Shown piece after piece: positions 15,275-24,500 of a DNA stretch of 38,169 bases. Positions within the stretch are counted from its first letter, which is position 1; every line of letters begins with the position of its first letter. Location of the stretch: positions 1 through 38,169 of the forward strand of contig JBBTQJ010000036.1 in the NCBI GenBank assembly GCA_038065755.1, read 5' to 3'. The DNA comes from JBBTQJ01 sp038065755. GTDB taxonomy: Bacteria > Patescibacteriota > Minisyncoccia > Minisyncoccales > Staskawiczbacteraceae. Both the position numbers and the translations under genes were made by a program. The notes under the pieces are model-generated. The model made no database searches, was not told where the DNA came from, and worked only from the letters and a program-made list of their open reading frames with translations.

Positions 15275-15496
15275 TTAATTGTCTTGCTCTGTTTTTGTAG
15301 CTGGAGTTTGGTTTTCAACTTGGGGTAATTCAATGGTTTTGAGGCCTTCTCCTATTTTTGAAATTCTTTTTCCAGCTGAATCAAACCAAAAAAAAGCCAT
15401 TATAATTCCCAAAATAGCGATAATTATCCACATTATAATCTTTTTGTGATTGTCTCCCAAATTTTGCAGTTTTGTTAAAAAATTTTGAAAATTCAC
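15275..15496 (-). CDS. Small single-pass membrane protein, unknown
   Basis: This 73-aa protein has a basic N-terminal stretch, one membrane helix (IIMWIIIAILGIIMAFFWF, about 20-38) and a polar C-terminal tail rich in Glu, Gln and Thr. It starts 9 bases after the stop of the MBL-fold gene on the same strand, so it is probably in the same transcript. I do not recognise a family. The arrangement suggests a short membrane anchor, with the tail outside if the positive-inside rule holds. Confidence 0.65.
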   Translation of the reverse strand: MNFQNFLTKLQNLGDNHKKIIMWIIIAILGIIMAFFWFDSAGKRISKIGEGLKTIELPQVENQTPATKTEQDN

Positions 15497-15505
15497 AATT
15501 TTAAA

Positions 15506-16162
15506 TTAAGGTTGTAATACAACTATTTCCATTCCGTCTTTGGGCAGGGCGCTGGCTTTTATTGTTAGTTTATCCTGCGGGGCAATGGAATTTTTTCCCA
15601 TTGTTTTTAAAAATTTTGACACATCGTCTAATTTAAGATTAAGATTCGGCAGTTGATAATGCATTGGAATTACAATTTTCGGCTCAATTTGTGAAATTAT
15701 TCTTTGGGCCTCTGGAGAAGAAATTGTATATTCTCCTCCAACCGGAATCATTAAAACATCAATGCCGTCTATTTTTTCCAGTTGCTCGTCTGTAAGCTGT
15801 TTTTGGCCCAAATCTCCCAAGTGGCAAAATTTTATTTCTTCTGCTTCAATTGTATAAATTGTGTTTTGGCCTTTTTCTTTTCCTTCTTTATCGTCGTGAA
15901 AAGCAGAAATACCTTTGACAAAAACCCCCCTAACCTCATATTCGCCGGGACCAGATATTAAAAACGGATTTCCTTTTACCGCCTTTATATTATTATGATC
16001 ATGATGATCGTGGGTAATAAGCAAAATATCGGCTGAAAAATTGGGAATTTTCAACCCAACAGATTCGTCAAATGGGTCAATTACAATATCAGCAGAGTGG
16101 TCTCTTGAATTAGAAACTGAAATTTGAAAGCAAGATTGCCCTGCAAAAGAAATTTTCGCCAT
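15506..16162 (-). CDS. MBL-fold metal-dependent hydrolase (UPF0173-like)
   Basis: This 218-aa metallo-beta-lactamase-fold protein has the metal motif H51-x-H53-x-D55-H56 (THDHHDHNN). The downstream ligand histidine is in IVIPMHYQ, and GPGEYEV and CHLGDLG are conserved in the UPF0173/YtkL-like group. The activity is probably a hydrolase on an unidentified substrate. The start codon ATG at 16162 faces rpsA across about 100 bases, so the two genes have divergent promoters in that gap. Downstream is the small membrane protein. Confidence 0.88.
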   Translation of the reverse strand: MAKISFAGQSCFQISVSNSRDHSADIVIDPFDESVGLKIPNFSADILLITHDHHDHNNIKAVKGNPFLISGPGEYEVRGVFVKGISAFHDDKEGKEKGQNTIYTIEAEEIKFCHLGDLGQKQLTDEQLEKIDGIDVLMIPVGGEYTISSPEAQRIISQIEPKIVIPMHYQLPNLNLKLDDVSKFLKTMGKNSIAPQDKLTIKASALPKDGMEIVVLQP

Positions 16163-16262
16163 AATAATTAATTTATTTTTATTTTATCATAACTCATTGA
16201 CCTTTGCAATTATTTCCTATATATTAAACATATTATTAACCGTTGTTTTTTTATTAAATTTT

Positions 16263-17354
16263 ATGATTATTAAAGATAAAGAAAATAAAATTAAAGACAC
16301 CTCTGTTCCCTTTTCGGTGGGATCAACGGTTGAAGGAAAAATTGTAGCCCGAGACAGGTCTGCTATTTTTATTGACTTAGGACCCTTTGGAACCGGCGTG
16401 ATTTACGGCAAAGAGTTTTATCTGGCAAAAGACGCTATAAAATCGTTGAATATCGGAGATAAAATTTTTGCCAAAATAATTGAATTGGAAAACGACGACG
16501 GATACAGAGAGCTTTCTTTAAAAGACGCATCTAAAGAATTAAGCTGGCAAAAACTGAAAGAAATAAAAGAAAAAGGAGAAGTTTTAAAAGTTAAAATTAC
16601 GGGCGTAAATAAAGGAGGGCTTTTAACTGATTTTAGCTCTATTCCGGCATTCTTGCCTGTTTCACAACTGGCTCCAGAGCACTATCCAAGAGTGGCTGAC
16701 GCAGACAAACAAAAAATTTTAAAAGAGCTTCAAAAATTTATCGGCAAAACTTTAGAGGTAAAAATACTTGACTTAATGGCCGAGGAAAATAAATTAATTT
16801 TATCCGAAAAAGCCAAATCAGAAGAAAAAATAAAAGAAATATTAAAAATTCACAAAAAGGGAGATATCATTGAGGGCGAGATAACCGGCATTGCTGATTT
16901 TGGGGCATTTATCAGATTTCCCCTATCTTCTGAAAAATCGGGCATAGAAGGATTGATTCATATTTCAGAACTTGACTGGCAGTTGGTTGAAAACCCGGCA
17001 GAGGTTGTAAAAATAGGGCAGATTGTAAAGGCTCAAATTATAGACATAAATAACAATCAGGTGTTTTTGTCCCTGAAGTCTTTGAAAAAAAATCCATGGG
17101 AAGAGGTTGAAAAGAGTTGCAAAAAAGGAGATGCTGTTAAGGGAACGGTAACTAAAATCAGCCCATTTGGAGCATTTGTTGAAATTGTCCTTAACGACGA
17201 AAACGCGTCTAAAATAAGGAGCTTGTGCCATGTTTCTGAATTTGAATCACAAGGTAAAATGGAAGAATTGCTGAAAATCGGAAAGACATATGACTTCCAA
17301 ATCTTATCAATAGAACCAAAAGAGCACCGAATGAGCTTAAAATTAGTCAATTAA
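16263..17354 (+). CDS. rpsA: Ribosomal protein S1 (four S1 domains)
   Basis: From ATG 16263 the product is 363 aa; the frame extends upstream from a TTG, but that adds a hydrophobic segment not typical of S1. Four S1/OB RNA-binding repeats can be followed. The first is around VGSTVEGKIVARDRSAIFID, the second at GEVLKVKITGVNKGGLLTDF. The third is GDIIEGEITGIADFGAFIRF and the fourth GDAVKGTVTKISPFGAFVEI. Four domains is fewer than the six of E. coli S1 and common in other phyla. The protein binds mRNA at the 30S platform. A perfect hairpin terminator follows. Confidence 0.92.
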   Translation: MIIKDKENKIKDTSVPFSVGSTVEGKIVARDRSAIFIDLGPFGTGVIYGKEFYLAKDAIKSLNIGDKIFAKIIELENDDGYRELSLKDASKELSWQKLKEIKEKGEVLKVKITGVNKGGLLTDFSSIPAFLPVSQLAPEHYPRVADADKQKILKELQKFIGKTLEVKILDLMAEENKLILSEKAKSEEKIKEILKIHKKGDIIEGEITGIADFGAFIRFPLSSEKSGIEGLIHISELDWQLVENPAEVVKIGQIVKAQIIDINNNQVFLSLKSLKKNPWEEVEKSCKKGDAVKGTVTKISPFGAFVEIVLNDENASKIRSLCHVSEFESQGKMEELLKIGKTYDFQILSIEPKEHRMSLKLVN

Positions 17355-17369
17355 ATAATATAGATATTT

Positions 17370-17402
17370 AAAAAAGTGCGACATCGGATGTCGCACTTTT
17401 TT
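17370..17402 (+). terminator. Intrinsic terminator of rpsA built on a GACATCGGATGTC palindrome
   Basis: AAAAAAGTGCGACAT, a 3-nt loop, then ATGTCGCACTTTTTT: a 15-bp stem with T-run. Its core GACATCGGATGTC differs by one base from the element inside tsaD and rluD. Confidence 0.92.
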
Positions 17403-17421
17403 GTATTTGGTGCTTAAAAAT

Positions 17422-17450
17422 TTGACATTTAATAAATAATATGTTAATTT
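17422..17450 (+). promoter_or_regulatory. Promoter of the MYG1-like gene
   Basis: TTGACA (17422-17427), 17-bp spacer, TAATTT (17445-17450), with TG just upstream of the -10. A leader hairpin follows: TGACAAAGA-cgt-TCTTTGTCA (17460-17480), without a T-run, so not a terminator; it could be a regulatory or stabilising stem. Confidence 0.7.
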
Positions 17451-17521
17451 TAGAATTAATGACAAAGACGTTCTTTGTCAAATAGCACCTTGAGTCTTTA
17501 ATATGGAAAATGGAGGCGCAA

Positions 17522-18562
17522 ATGTTTACAATTGTAACTCACAAAAGGCCGCACATTGATGAAGTGTGCGCAATTTGGCTTCTCCAAAAATTCGGGGAAA
17601 AAATGTTTCCAGGAATAAGTGAAACAAAAATTACCTTTGCCGGCGCTGGCGGTGAAGACCTTGAAGGATTTTCTAGCGATGAATTTGAAAGCGAAGGCGT
17701 TGTCTTGGTTGGTATAGGGGGAGGCAAGTTTGATGAACACCCCGGGGTGAAAACATTTGGCAAACCGGACGAATGCGCGTCAACTCTTGTTGCCAAAGAA
17801 CTTGGAATTGAAAGTGAGCCGGCTTTAGAGAAAATTCTCAATTTTGTTAAAAAAAGTGATCTGAAAGCGGGCAACCAGCCCTTTGACCTGTCTAACTTGG
17901 TAAAATCAATGCACCACGCTCATCCCAACGACCCGGCCAAGGTCATAAATTGGGTAATGCTGGCGTTAGATTCCAAATACCAAGAACAAGTTCACTTTAT
18001 AAAAACAAAAAGCGAGCTTGCCAACAAGTCAGTGACAGAGGAAATACAAGGACCCGGCAGGAAGATTAAAATGGTTTCTGGCATTTCTGACAGCGAGCAG
18101 TTTAACAACGTTTGCCGCAATAAAGGCGCGGCAATCGTTATTCAGCGCCGCTCGTCCGGTAATACACAAATTTACACCAGCAACAGGGAAGGATTAGTGC
18201 TTTACGATGTTGCTCAAATGCTTCGCATAGAAGAGCAGGATGCCAAGGGAAAAGTCATAACCACTGATTGGAGGGTATTAGCGAGCGAAGGCAAGGTTGA
18301 AGGCGCCGAAGAGTGGTATTTTCAGGTGACAGGACAAATGCTTTTAAATGGAAGTTTAAGCTGTCCTAACACTCCAACTAATCTCAATTTGGAAAAAATC
18401 AGGGATATCGTAAAAATCGGCGTTGACCCTGCAAGTTTTGAACCGAGCCGAACAGAACAATGTCAGAAAGGAATCTGCGTGTCAACACAGCACAATCCGT
18501 GTCCGTGGTACAAATATGGCCTCGGCCGCTGCCGAAAAATTCGGTATGAGGCAAAAAAATAA
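17522..18562 (+). CDS. MYG1/DHH-superfamily-like protein, function unknown
   Basis: GGAGG at 17512-17516 sits 5 bases before ATG 17522, which decides the start and gives 346 aa. The N-terminus resembles MYG1-type predicted metal-dependent hydrolases: VTHKRPHIDEVCAIWLL matches the H...DE motif, and VGIGGGKFDEHP matches the VDVGG-YD-DHH segment, though the second DHH is replaced by EHP. A second domain (VIQRRSSGNTQIYTS...) follows, and the C-terminus holds four cysteines (CQKGIC, CPWYKYGLGRC), possibly metal-binding. Related DHH proteins act on phosphodiester bonds; activity here is inference. It is monocistronic with its own promoter and terminator. Confidence 0.6.
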   Translation: MFTIVTHKRPHIDEVCAIWLLQKFGEKMFPGISETKITFAGAGGEDLEGFSSDEFESEGVVLVGIGGGKFDEHPGVKTFGKPDECASTLVAKELGIESEPALEKILNFVKKSDLKAGNQPFDLSNLVKSMHHAHPNDPAKVINWVMLALDSKYQEQVHFIKTKSELANKSVTEEIQGPGRKIKMVSGISDSEQFNNVCRNKGAAIVIQRRSSGNTQIYTSNREGLVLYDVAQMLRIEEQDAKGKVITTDWRVLASEGKVEGAEEWYFQVTGQMLLNGSLSCPNTPTNLNLEKIRDIVKIGVDPASFEPSRTEQCQKGICVSTQHNPCPWYKYGLGRCRKIRYEAKK

Positions 18563-18587
18563 TCTGACAATTCGTCTTCCGAGACAT

Positions 18588-18627
18588 AAAGACGTTGAAT
18601 GATATTTGTTCAACGTCTTTTTTTTGC
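18588..18627 (+). terminator. Intrinsic terminator of the MYG1-like gene
   Basis: AAAGACGTTGAA and TTCAACGTCTTT form a perfect 12-bp stem followed by a long T-run. Confidence 0.92.
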
Positions 18628-18635
18628 AAAAAAAT

Positions 18636-18664
18636 TTGACAATTAAAAAACTATATTATATTAT
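18636..18664 (+). promoter_or_regulatory. Promoter of the NYN gene
   Basis: TTGACA (18636-18641), 17-bp spacer, TATTAT (18659-18664). It overlaps the tail of the preceding terminator region. Confidence 0.8.
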
Positions 18665-18708
18665 AAAATTACCTTTAAGATCTTTAACATTTTTTTGGAG
18701 AAACAACT

Positions 18709-19266
18709 ATGATTGACAGCAATTTATCTGATGCAATTTGCATATGGGACTGGGAAAATACAGCCATAGGAATGAGGGAGAGAGGAATTACTAAAGAAGA
18801 TTACGACTTTTTAGCCGGCATTAATGGAGTAGAACAATGGTGGAATGGAGTTGCTAAAATGATAAAAGTTTATCTTTTTTCTCCGATGCACCAGCTCTAC
18901 GGCTTTGAAGCGACTTTTCAAAAACGGGGATATAGCATAAACCTCTGCTCAAAAATTCCACGCGTAGTTTCGGCAGACAAAGTTGAATATAAAGATACGA
19001 CAGATAGAATCATTATAAATGAAAGCAGATTTTGTCTGAAATATATTCCAAGCATCCGTTATATCTTTATTGGCAGCGGCGATAAACACTTTGTGGAATT
19101 TTTAACAGATGCAAAAAATAAAGGGGTTAAAATAGGTGTAATTATCGGGAATCATGAATCTCTGTCTTATGAGATAAGCGCGCTCGCCGATGAGCATCCT
19201 TTGACAGGAGATAAAATGATTCATCTTTTTTCTCCAATTAGAAAGCAAAACGTAAACAGCGAATAA
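18709..19266 (+). CDS. NYN/PIN-like domain protein, predicted RNase
   Basis: This 185-aa protein starts at ATG 18709, with GGAG 8 bases upstream as a good ribosome-binding site. It has the NYN (DUF88, PIN-like) fold signature: ICIWDWENTAI with the first acidic site, DTTDRIIINES as the second, and YIFIGSGDKHFVEFL as the third. The last strand is GVKIGVIIGNHESLSYEIS and the expected SxxL...DE region follows. Such proteins are predicted metal-dependent RNases, but only a few are characterised. It has its own promoter and terminator. The ENT variant of the first motif (instead of EN-I/L) is slightly unusual. Confidence 0.72.
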   Translation: MIDSNLSDAICIWDWENTAIGMRERGITKEDYDFLAGINGVEQWWNGVAKMIKVYLFSPMHQLYGFEATFQKRGYSINLCSKIPRVVSADKVEYKDTTDRIIINESRFCLKYIPSIRYIFIGSGDKHFVEFLTDAKNKGVKIGVIIGNHESLSYEISALADEHPLTGDKMIHLFSPIRKQNVNSE

Positions 19267-19284
19267 TTCGCTGTTTTTTTTATT
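19254..19284 (+). terminator. Terminator overlapping the NYN stop codon
   Basis: AAACAGCGAAT and ATTCGCTGTTT flank a 1-2-nt centre, followed by a T-run; the stem includes the last codons and stop. Confidence 0.85.
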
Positions 19285-19307
19285 TTTAAATTTTAGCTCT
19301 AAAACTA

Positions 19308-19336
19308 TTGACAAGTTATTTGAAATTTGTTATACT
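19308..19336 (+). promoter_or_regulatory. Consensus sigma70 promoter of the GC-rich ORFan
   Basis: TTGACA (19308-19313), exactly 17 bases, TATACT (19331-19336). The leader (about 19343-19424) has two hairpins, TTGGC-tttt-GCCAA and GGGTT-gaaa-AACCC, then AAAGGG 8 bases before ATG 19425. Confidence 0.88.
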
Positions 19337-19424
19337 CTTAAACAGTACCTATTTTACCTTTGGCTTTTGCCAAGGGTCCATAAACCGGGTTGAAAAACCC
19401 AATGTTTCAAGAAAGGGCATTGCG

Positions 19425-21374
19425 ATGGGAAAGGCCATGAAAGAGGTAGGACGGGATCTCAAGACTTTAAGAATTCCGGAGCGAGGGGAGATCGGGTTGA
19501 TCGAGATTCCCTCGCAACTCGTTACAGCCGACATGCTGGCTAAAGGAGCTACGGCCCTCGAAATTGCGAAGGCCAATCTGCTGGCCAAGAAGGATCGGCA
19601 GAGACAAGAAGAAGAGAAAAGGAAGGAGGAAAGGGCGCTCTTCTATGAGTCGCTTATCGAATTTGAGAAGTGGATGGTAGACCTTGTCCTTCCGCAGATT
19701 GCGGAAATCGACCAGTGTGTAGCGGAAGTCGGCAAAGGACTCCTTGACGAAGAGTATGTGATGGAAAGTGGGGATGAGGCCGCAACTGGTCAAAAAAAAC
19801 AGGCCGAGGATCAAAAAAAGATCTTCACTGTCGGCGATCGGCTCAAGGAATTGCGGGCCGCCATCGACGTGTATTCACAGGGCGACTATACTCCTGCCGC
19901 GTTGTCTGTGGAAGCTACGGAGATAGCCTTTTGGCTGTCTACCAAACCCTTCACCAAGATGGAACTTCTAAACGAGGTAGGAAGGCTCGTAAAAGCTAAC
20001 GTACTGGTTAGTGACAGAAATGGAGACGTCAAGGTCTTCGGAGATAGCTATGCCATTCACGGCCGGTTCAACAACGAACAACTGGAAGAACCGCATCGGA
20101 CGAGGGCGAAGGCCAAAATCAAGGATGCGGTCAGAAGCCAGAATCAGCGGATCAAAAACGAGTACTTTCAGGAGATGAAACTGAAGACGGCCGAGTTTAT
20201 CGGCGCTTCTACGCTTCCCGTCATCGACGCCTTGGATGAAACCAAGACTGGTATGTGCGGAGCGCTGGTCTCTGGAGGAGCCGTGTTGTTCAGAGTTGAT
20301 GCTGACAGCATTGAAATCATCGATGCGGTTGGCGCGCCGGCGTCGGCTAACGGATTCGCTCTACTGAAGGCTGTAAACGAGACTTACCCAGACAATCAGG
20401 TCAGGGTAATTCGAAACAGTCTTAAGTTAAACGGAAGACTGGCTCGCCCCGATGAATCTCCGAGATTTATTTCGCCCCCGGAGATTTCCAAGGACAGGGA
20501 TATGTCCGACCAGTACATAAAGGCGGGTAAGTTCGCATGGCACACCGTCCGAAGCGCTATAAAAAAAGCGCAGGACGATTTGCGTAAGACGACCGAAGGT
20601 TTGCTGCCGGATGAATTCCACAAACAGGAATACGGCAAATACAAGCCCACCACAAAGGAGTTTGTCCACAAAGTCTTTGAGGGTAGCAAGGTTTTGGAGG
20701 AAACCTCGCTGGCCAGTCTCGATCTTGAGGTTGAGCGATTTCAGAAACCCGAATCCAGAGCAACGGCCATAAGGATTGTGACCTACAATCAGGAATTTCG
20801 GGATTTGATGGATAAAAACGGATGCACCCTTGGCGAGGAATATCCTGAGGGCGAGCGAGGCAGCGACCAGTATAACGAGCTACCTCAACTCCTGAAAAGG
20901 ATTATCCAACGCGATTTCCACGAAAGGATCGAATCTCGGCAGGAAGAGATTAGCAAGAAGGCCGCCAAGGTCGTCAATGGTAAAAGAATCTCTGAGCCAG
21001 ACGATGCGGACGTGGCGGACACAGAGGAAGAGGGCGATCCTAATCAAGAGTTGTCCTTCGAAGAATTCCGGGATACTCGCAGGCCGGGATGCCATAAAAT
21101 CCACATGGATAAGTGGACTCACAAGTTCCCGGGCGGGAAAATAGAAACCGTCCATGACTTGACGTTGGATATTACTCGCCTCAAGGGCGGGGAGATCCAG
21201 GTAGTCGACTTTTCTCGCGACCATGAGAAGTTTCTTGACAAAGCGGGAGCTCTGCGGGCGGATCCGTTTCCGCCCGATAATCTTCCGACTTTGCTTTGGA
21301 ACATCTTCAGGGTGTATGTGGCGAGCGCCAATGCCGGAAACGGCAATGGCAACGGAACGAAGACTGGCGGTTAA
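19425..21374 (+). CDS. GC-rich 649-aa protein of unknown function
   Basis: I do not recognise this protein. ATG 19425 is chosen because the frame upstream runs through the promoter itself (TTG of the -35 box). A charged coiled-coil helix (residues about 45-80) is followed by a longer helical region. A possible mixed alpha/beta core near GMCGALVSGGAVLFRVDADS comes next, then more charged helices and a C-terminal beta-rich piece (HKFPGGKIETVHDLTLDITR), ending in a Gly/Asn tail. No signal peptide or membrane helix is seen. The DNA is clearly richer in G+C than both neighbours and uses different synonymous codons, consistent with horizontal transfer. It is monocistronic, between the NYN gene and ftsH. 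Confidence 0.85.
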   Translation: MGKAMKEVGRDLKTLRIPERGEIGLIEIPSQLVTADMLAKGATALEIAKANLLAKKDRQRQEEEKRKEERALFYESLIEFEKWMVDLVLPQIAEIDQCVAEVGKGLLDEEYVMESGDEAATGQKKQAEDQKKIFTVGDRLKELRAAIDVYSQGDYTPAALSVEATEIAFWLSTKPFTKMELLNEVGRLVKANVLVSDRNGDVKVFGDSYAIHGRFNNEQLEEPHRTRAKAKIKDAVRSQNQRIKNEYFQEMKLKTAEFIGASTLPVIDALDETKTGMCGALVSGGAVLFRVDADSIEIIDAVGAPASANGFALLKAVNETYPDNQVRVIRNSLKLNGRLARPDESPRFISPPEISKDRDMSDQYIKAGKFAWHTVRSAIKKAQDDLRKTTEGLLPDEFHKQEYGKYKPTTKEFVHKVFEGSKVLEETSLASLDLEVERFQKPESRATAIRIVTYNQEFRDLMDKNGCTLGEEYPEGERGSDQYNELPQLLKRIIQRDFHERIESRQEEISKKAAKVVNGKRISEPDDADVADTEEEGDPNQELSFEEFRDTRRPGCHKIHMDKWTHKFPGGKIETVHDLTLDITRLKGGEIQVVDFSRDHEKFLDKAGALRADPFPPDNLPTLLWNIFRVYVASANAGNGNGNGTKTGG

Positions 21375-21430
21375 GACCGCTAATACTTAAGAGAACAATC
21401 TGGGCAATCGGATACGGCTCTTAGGCAAGA

Positions 21431-21483
21431 GGCGTTGGAGTGTTTCTGTGAAAACAGGAATATCTCCAACGCCTGTTTTTTTT
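21431..21483 (+). terminator. Long terminator after the GC-rich ORFan
   Basis: GGCGTTGGAG and CTCCAACGCC enclose a second nested stem, CTGT-gaaa-ACAG, followed by a T9 run. Confidence 0.93.
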
Positions 21484-21503
21484 ACCTTACATTTATAAGA
21501 AAG

Positions 21504-21532
21504 TTGAACTATTTAAAAAAATATGTTAAATT
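21504..21532 (+). promoter_or_regulatory. Probable ftsH promoter
   Basis: TTGAAC (21504-21509), 17-bp spacer, TAAATT (21527-21532), 22 bases before the ATG. Confidence 0.55.
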
Positions 21533-21554
21533 AAAATTATTAAAAATATAAAAT

Positions 21555-24500
21555 ATGAATCCACTTATTAAAAATTTTGTTTCTGTTGTTTTAATCCTTA
21601 TTATTATTGGAGGAATTTTTAGTCTGTTTTATGTTCCGGCAAGCCAAACAAATGAAATATCGGCCACTCAATTAGTAAACGACATTAATCAAGATAAGGT
21701 TAACAAAATTACAGTTTCCGGGACAGAACTTACAATTATTTATACTGACAAAAAAACAGCTGTTTCTATGAAAGAAGAGGGCTCAAGCTTAACTGATTTG
21801 TTAAATAATCTTGGAGTAAATAAAGAAAAACTGCAAAACATTGAAATTGACATTACGCCTATAAAAGAAAATGTTTGGTCTTGGTTAACTCCCATTTTAG
21901 TTTTTGGAATTCTGCCGTTGGTGGTTTTTGGATTATTTTTCTGGACAATGATAAAGCAGGCAAAATCCGGAGCAGTGCAGGTTTTTGACTTTACCAAAGC
22001 CAAGGCCCGTCTTTTTGGAGCCGAAGGCCACGGAAAAGAAAAAATTACTTTTAAAGATGTCGCCGGATTAAAAGAAGCAAAAGAAGAACTGGTGGAAATT
22101 GTTGACTTTTTAAAATTTCCTAAAAAATATATTGCAATGGGAGCAAAAATTCCAAGAGGAGTTTTACTGGTAGGCGGGGCCGGAGTGGGAAAAACGCTTT
22201 TGGCAAGAGCCGTGGCCGGCGAGGCAAATGTGCCATTTTTATCGGTTTCCGGTTCTGAATTTGTTGAAATGTTTGTGGGGGTGGGATCGGCAAGGGTGCG
22301 CGACCTGTTTTCTACCGCAAAAAAATCTGCTCCTTCAATAATTTTTATTGACGAGTTAGACGCCATTGGCAGGCACCGCGGGGCTGGCATTGGCGGAGGC
22401 CACGACGAAAGAGAGCAAACCCTAAACCAAATTTTAGTGGAAATGGACGGCTTTGAAAGAGAGACCGGAACAATTGTTTTGGCGGCCAGCGTTACTGGCG
22501 ATACCCCTGTTTTAATTAAAAAAAATAGCGATTATAAGCTTTTGTCAATTTCAGAAGTCATTGATTCTTATTATTTAGAAAATGAAGAAGGCGTTGAAAA
22601 AGAAACACCAAATCTTGAAATTTTAGGATTTGAAAAAAAAGAAAATACTGGTAAAAATTTATACTTTGCTAATAGCGCCTTTAAAAAAATAAGAAACGTT
22701 TTTAGACATAAAGTTAGCGAAATTTACGAAATAGAATATGTTGGCGGTAAGATTAAGGCGACAGGAAATCACTCTGTCTTTATCAGAAATTCTCAAGGAT
22801 TAAAAACAAAAGCAGTTTCTGAGTTAAAAAATGGCGACATATTAGTTAACCTTCCATACAAGGTTAATAGAACCAGCTCTAAAAAAGAAATCAGAGCTCA
22901 TCAATTTAATACCGAGTTTAATCTTGAAATTCCTGTTTGGCAACCACTCTTTGAAAAATTTGAACTCGTCAATTCCGCTTACCAATACGCCCTATCTCAT
23001 GTAAACGAATTTTCTCAAACCCAAATAGGAAAACAACTTGGCTTTTCTCAAGGAACTATCGGCAAGTGGCAACAGGGAGTTTGCGGGCCAAGAGAGTTAT
23101 CGCGAAATTACTATCAACATAAAAATATTTTACCAGAAAAAATTAGAGTCACCCCTGACTTAATGAGATTATTGGGATATTATACAGCAGAAGGCTACGC
23201 AAGAAAGGAAGTAGATTTTTGTTTTAATAAGAAGGAAAAAGAAAAAATCGAAGATGTTAAAAATTTAATGAAAAACATCTTTAGTTTGGATCCACAAAAA
23301 ATAAGATTTACTAGTTTTAATGCAATTAATATTACTTATCAATGCAAGCCTTTAGCTGATTTCTTCTCTTACTACTGTGGCAAGGGCGCAAAAAATAAAC
23401 ATGTTCCTTATTTTCTTTTTGAAACGCCATTTGGATACTTTAAGGAATATTTTAAAGGATATTTTTATGGAGACGGACATCTCGACAAACAAGGAAGAGG
23501 AGAGGCAACCTCTGTGAGCAGACAATTAATTTTAGAATTAAATTGGTTATTCAGAATGCATGGATTTAAAAGCTATATCCATTCATTTTGCACAAAAGAA
23601 GGAAGAATAATCAATAACGGAAAACCCCTTAAACAAAGCGTTGCATGGAGACTAGGTTTTGGACGAACACAGAATCCCTTATCAGCTGATAATCTAAGCA
23701 TAAAGGGCTCTGTTTATAGACCAGTTATTAAGTCTATTAAAAAAATAGCTTACGACGGTTATGTATACGATTTTTGCGGTTGCGAGAATGAAGCATTTTT
23801 TGGCGGTACAGAACCAATCCTTCTACATAATACCAACCGGCCAGACATATTAGACCCAGCCCTGACAAGGCCCGGCAGGTTTGACAGAAAAGTGGTTTTA
23901 GATATGCCAGATGTCCACGACAGAGAAGAAATATTAAAAATTCATTCAAAAAATAAACCCCTATCAACAAACATAGATTTAAAAGAAGTAGCAGAAAGAA
24001 CTCCCGGATTTTCTGGGGCCGATTTGGCAAATGTGGCAAACGAAGCCGCTCTTTTAGCCGCCAGACAGAATAAAACTCAAATTTTCCAGCAGGAGTTTTT
24101 GGAAGCAATAGAAAAAGTCTTGCTGGGCCCCGAAAGAAAAAGCCACATTTTATCAAAAAAAGAAAAAGAAATAGCGGCTTTTCACGAAGCCGGGCACGCC
24201 TTGGTTTCTTCTTCTATGCAAGGAACAGAACCTGTAAGAAAAATTTCTATTATTGCCAGAGGAATGGCGGCCGGATACACCCTGCAAACGCCTTCCGAAG
24301 AAAATAAAATGAAAACAAAAACCCAATTTTTGGCCGAATTAAGCACCTTGCTTGGAGGATACTCGGCAGAAAAAATAAAATTTGGCGAAGTGACAACCGG
24401 CGCCTCAAACGACCTGACAAGGGCGTCTGACCTTGCCAGAAAATTGATAAAAGAATATGGAATGTCTTCTTTGGGTCCCATATCTTTTGGCGAAAAGGAA

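Noticed and set aside
16197..16262. N-terminal extension of rpsA from TTG 16197
   Set aside because: It would add a hydrophobic helix before an S1 protein; ATG 16263 gives the normal start of the first S1 domain.
19308..19424. N-terminal extension of the GC-rich ORFan from TTG 19308
   Set aside because: This TTG is the -35 box of the promoter, so the codons cannot be in the mRNA.
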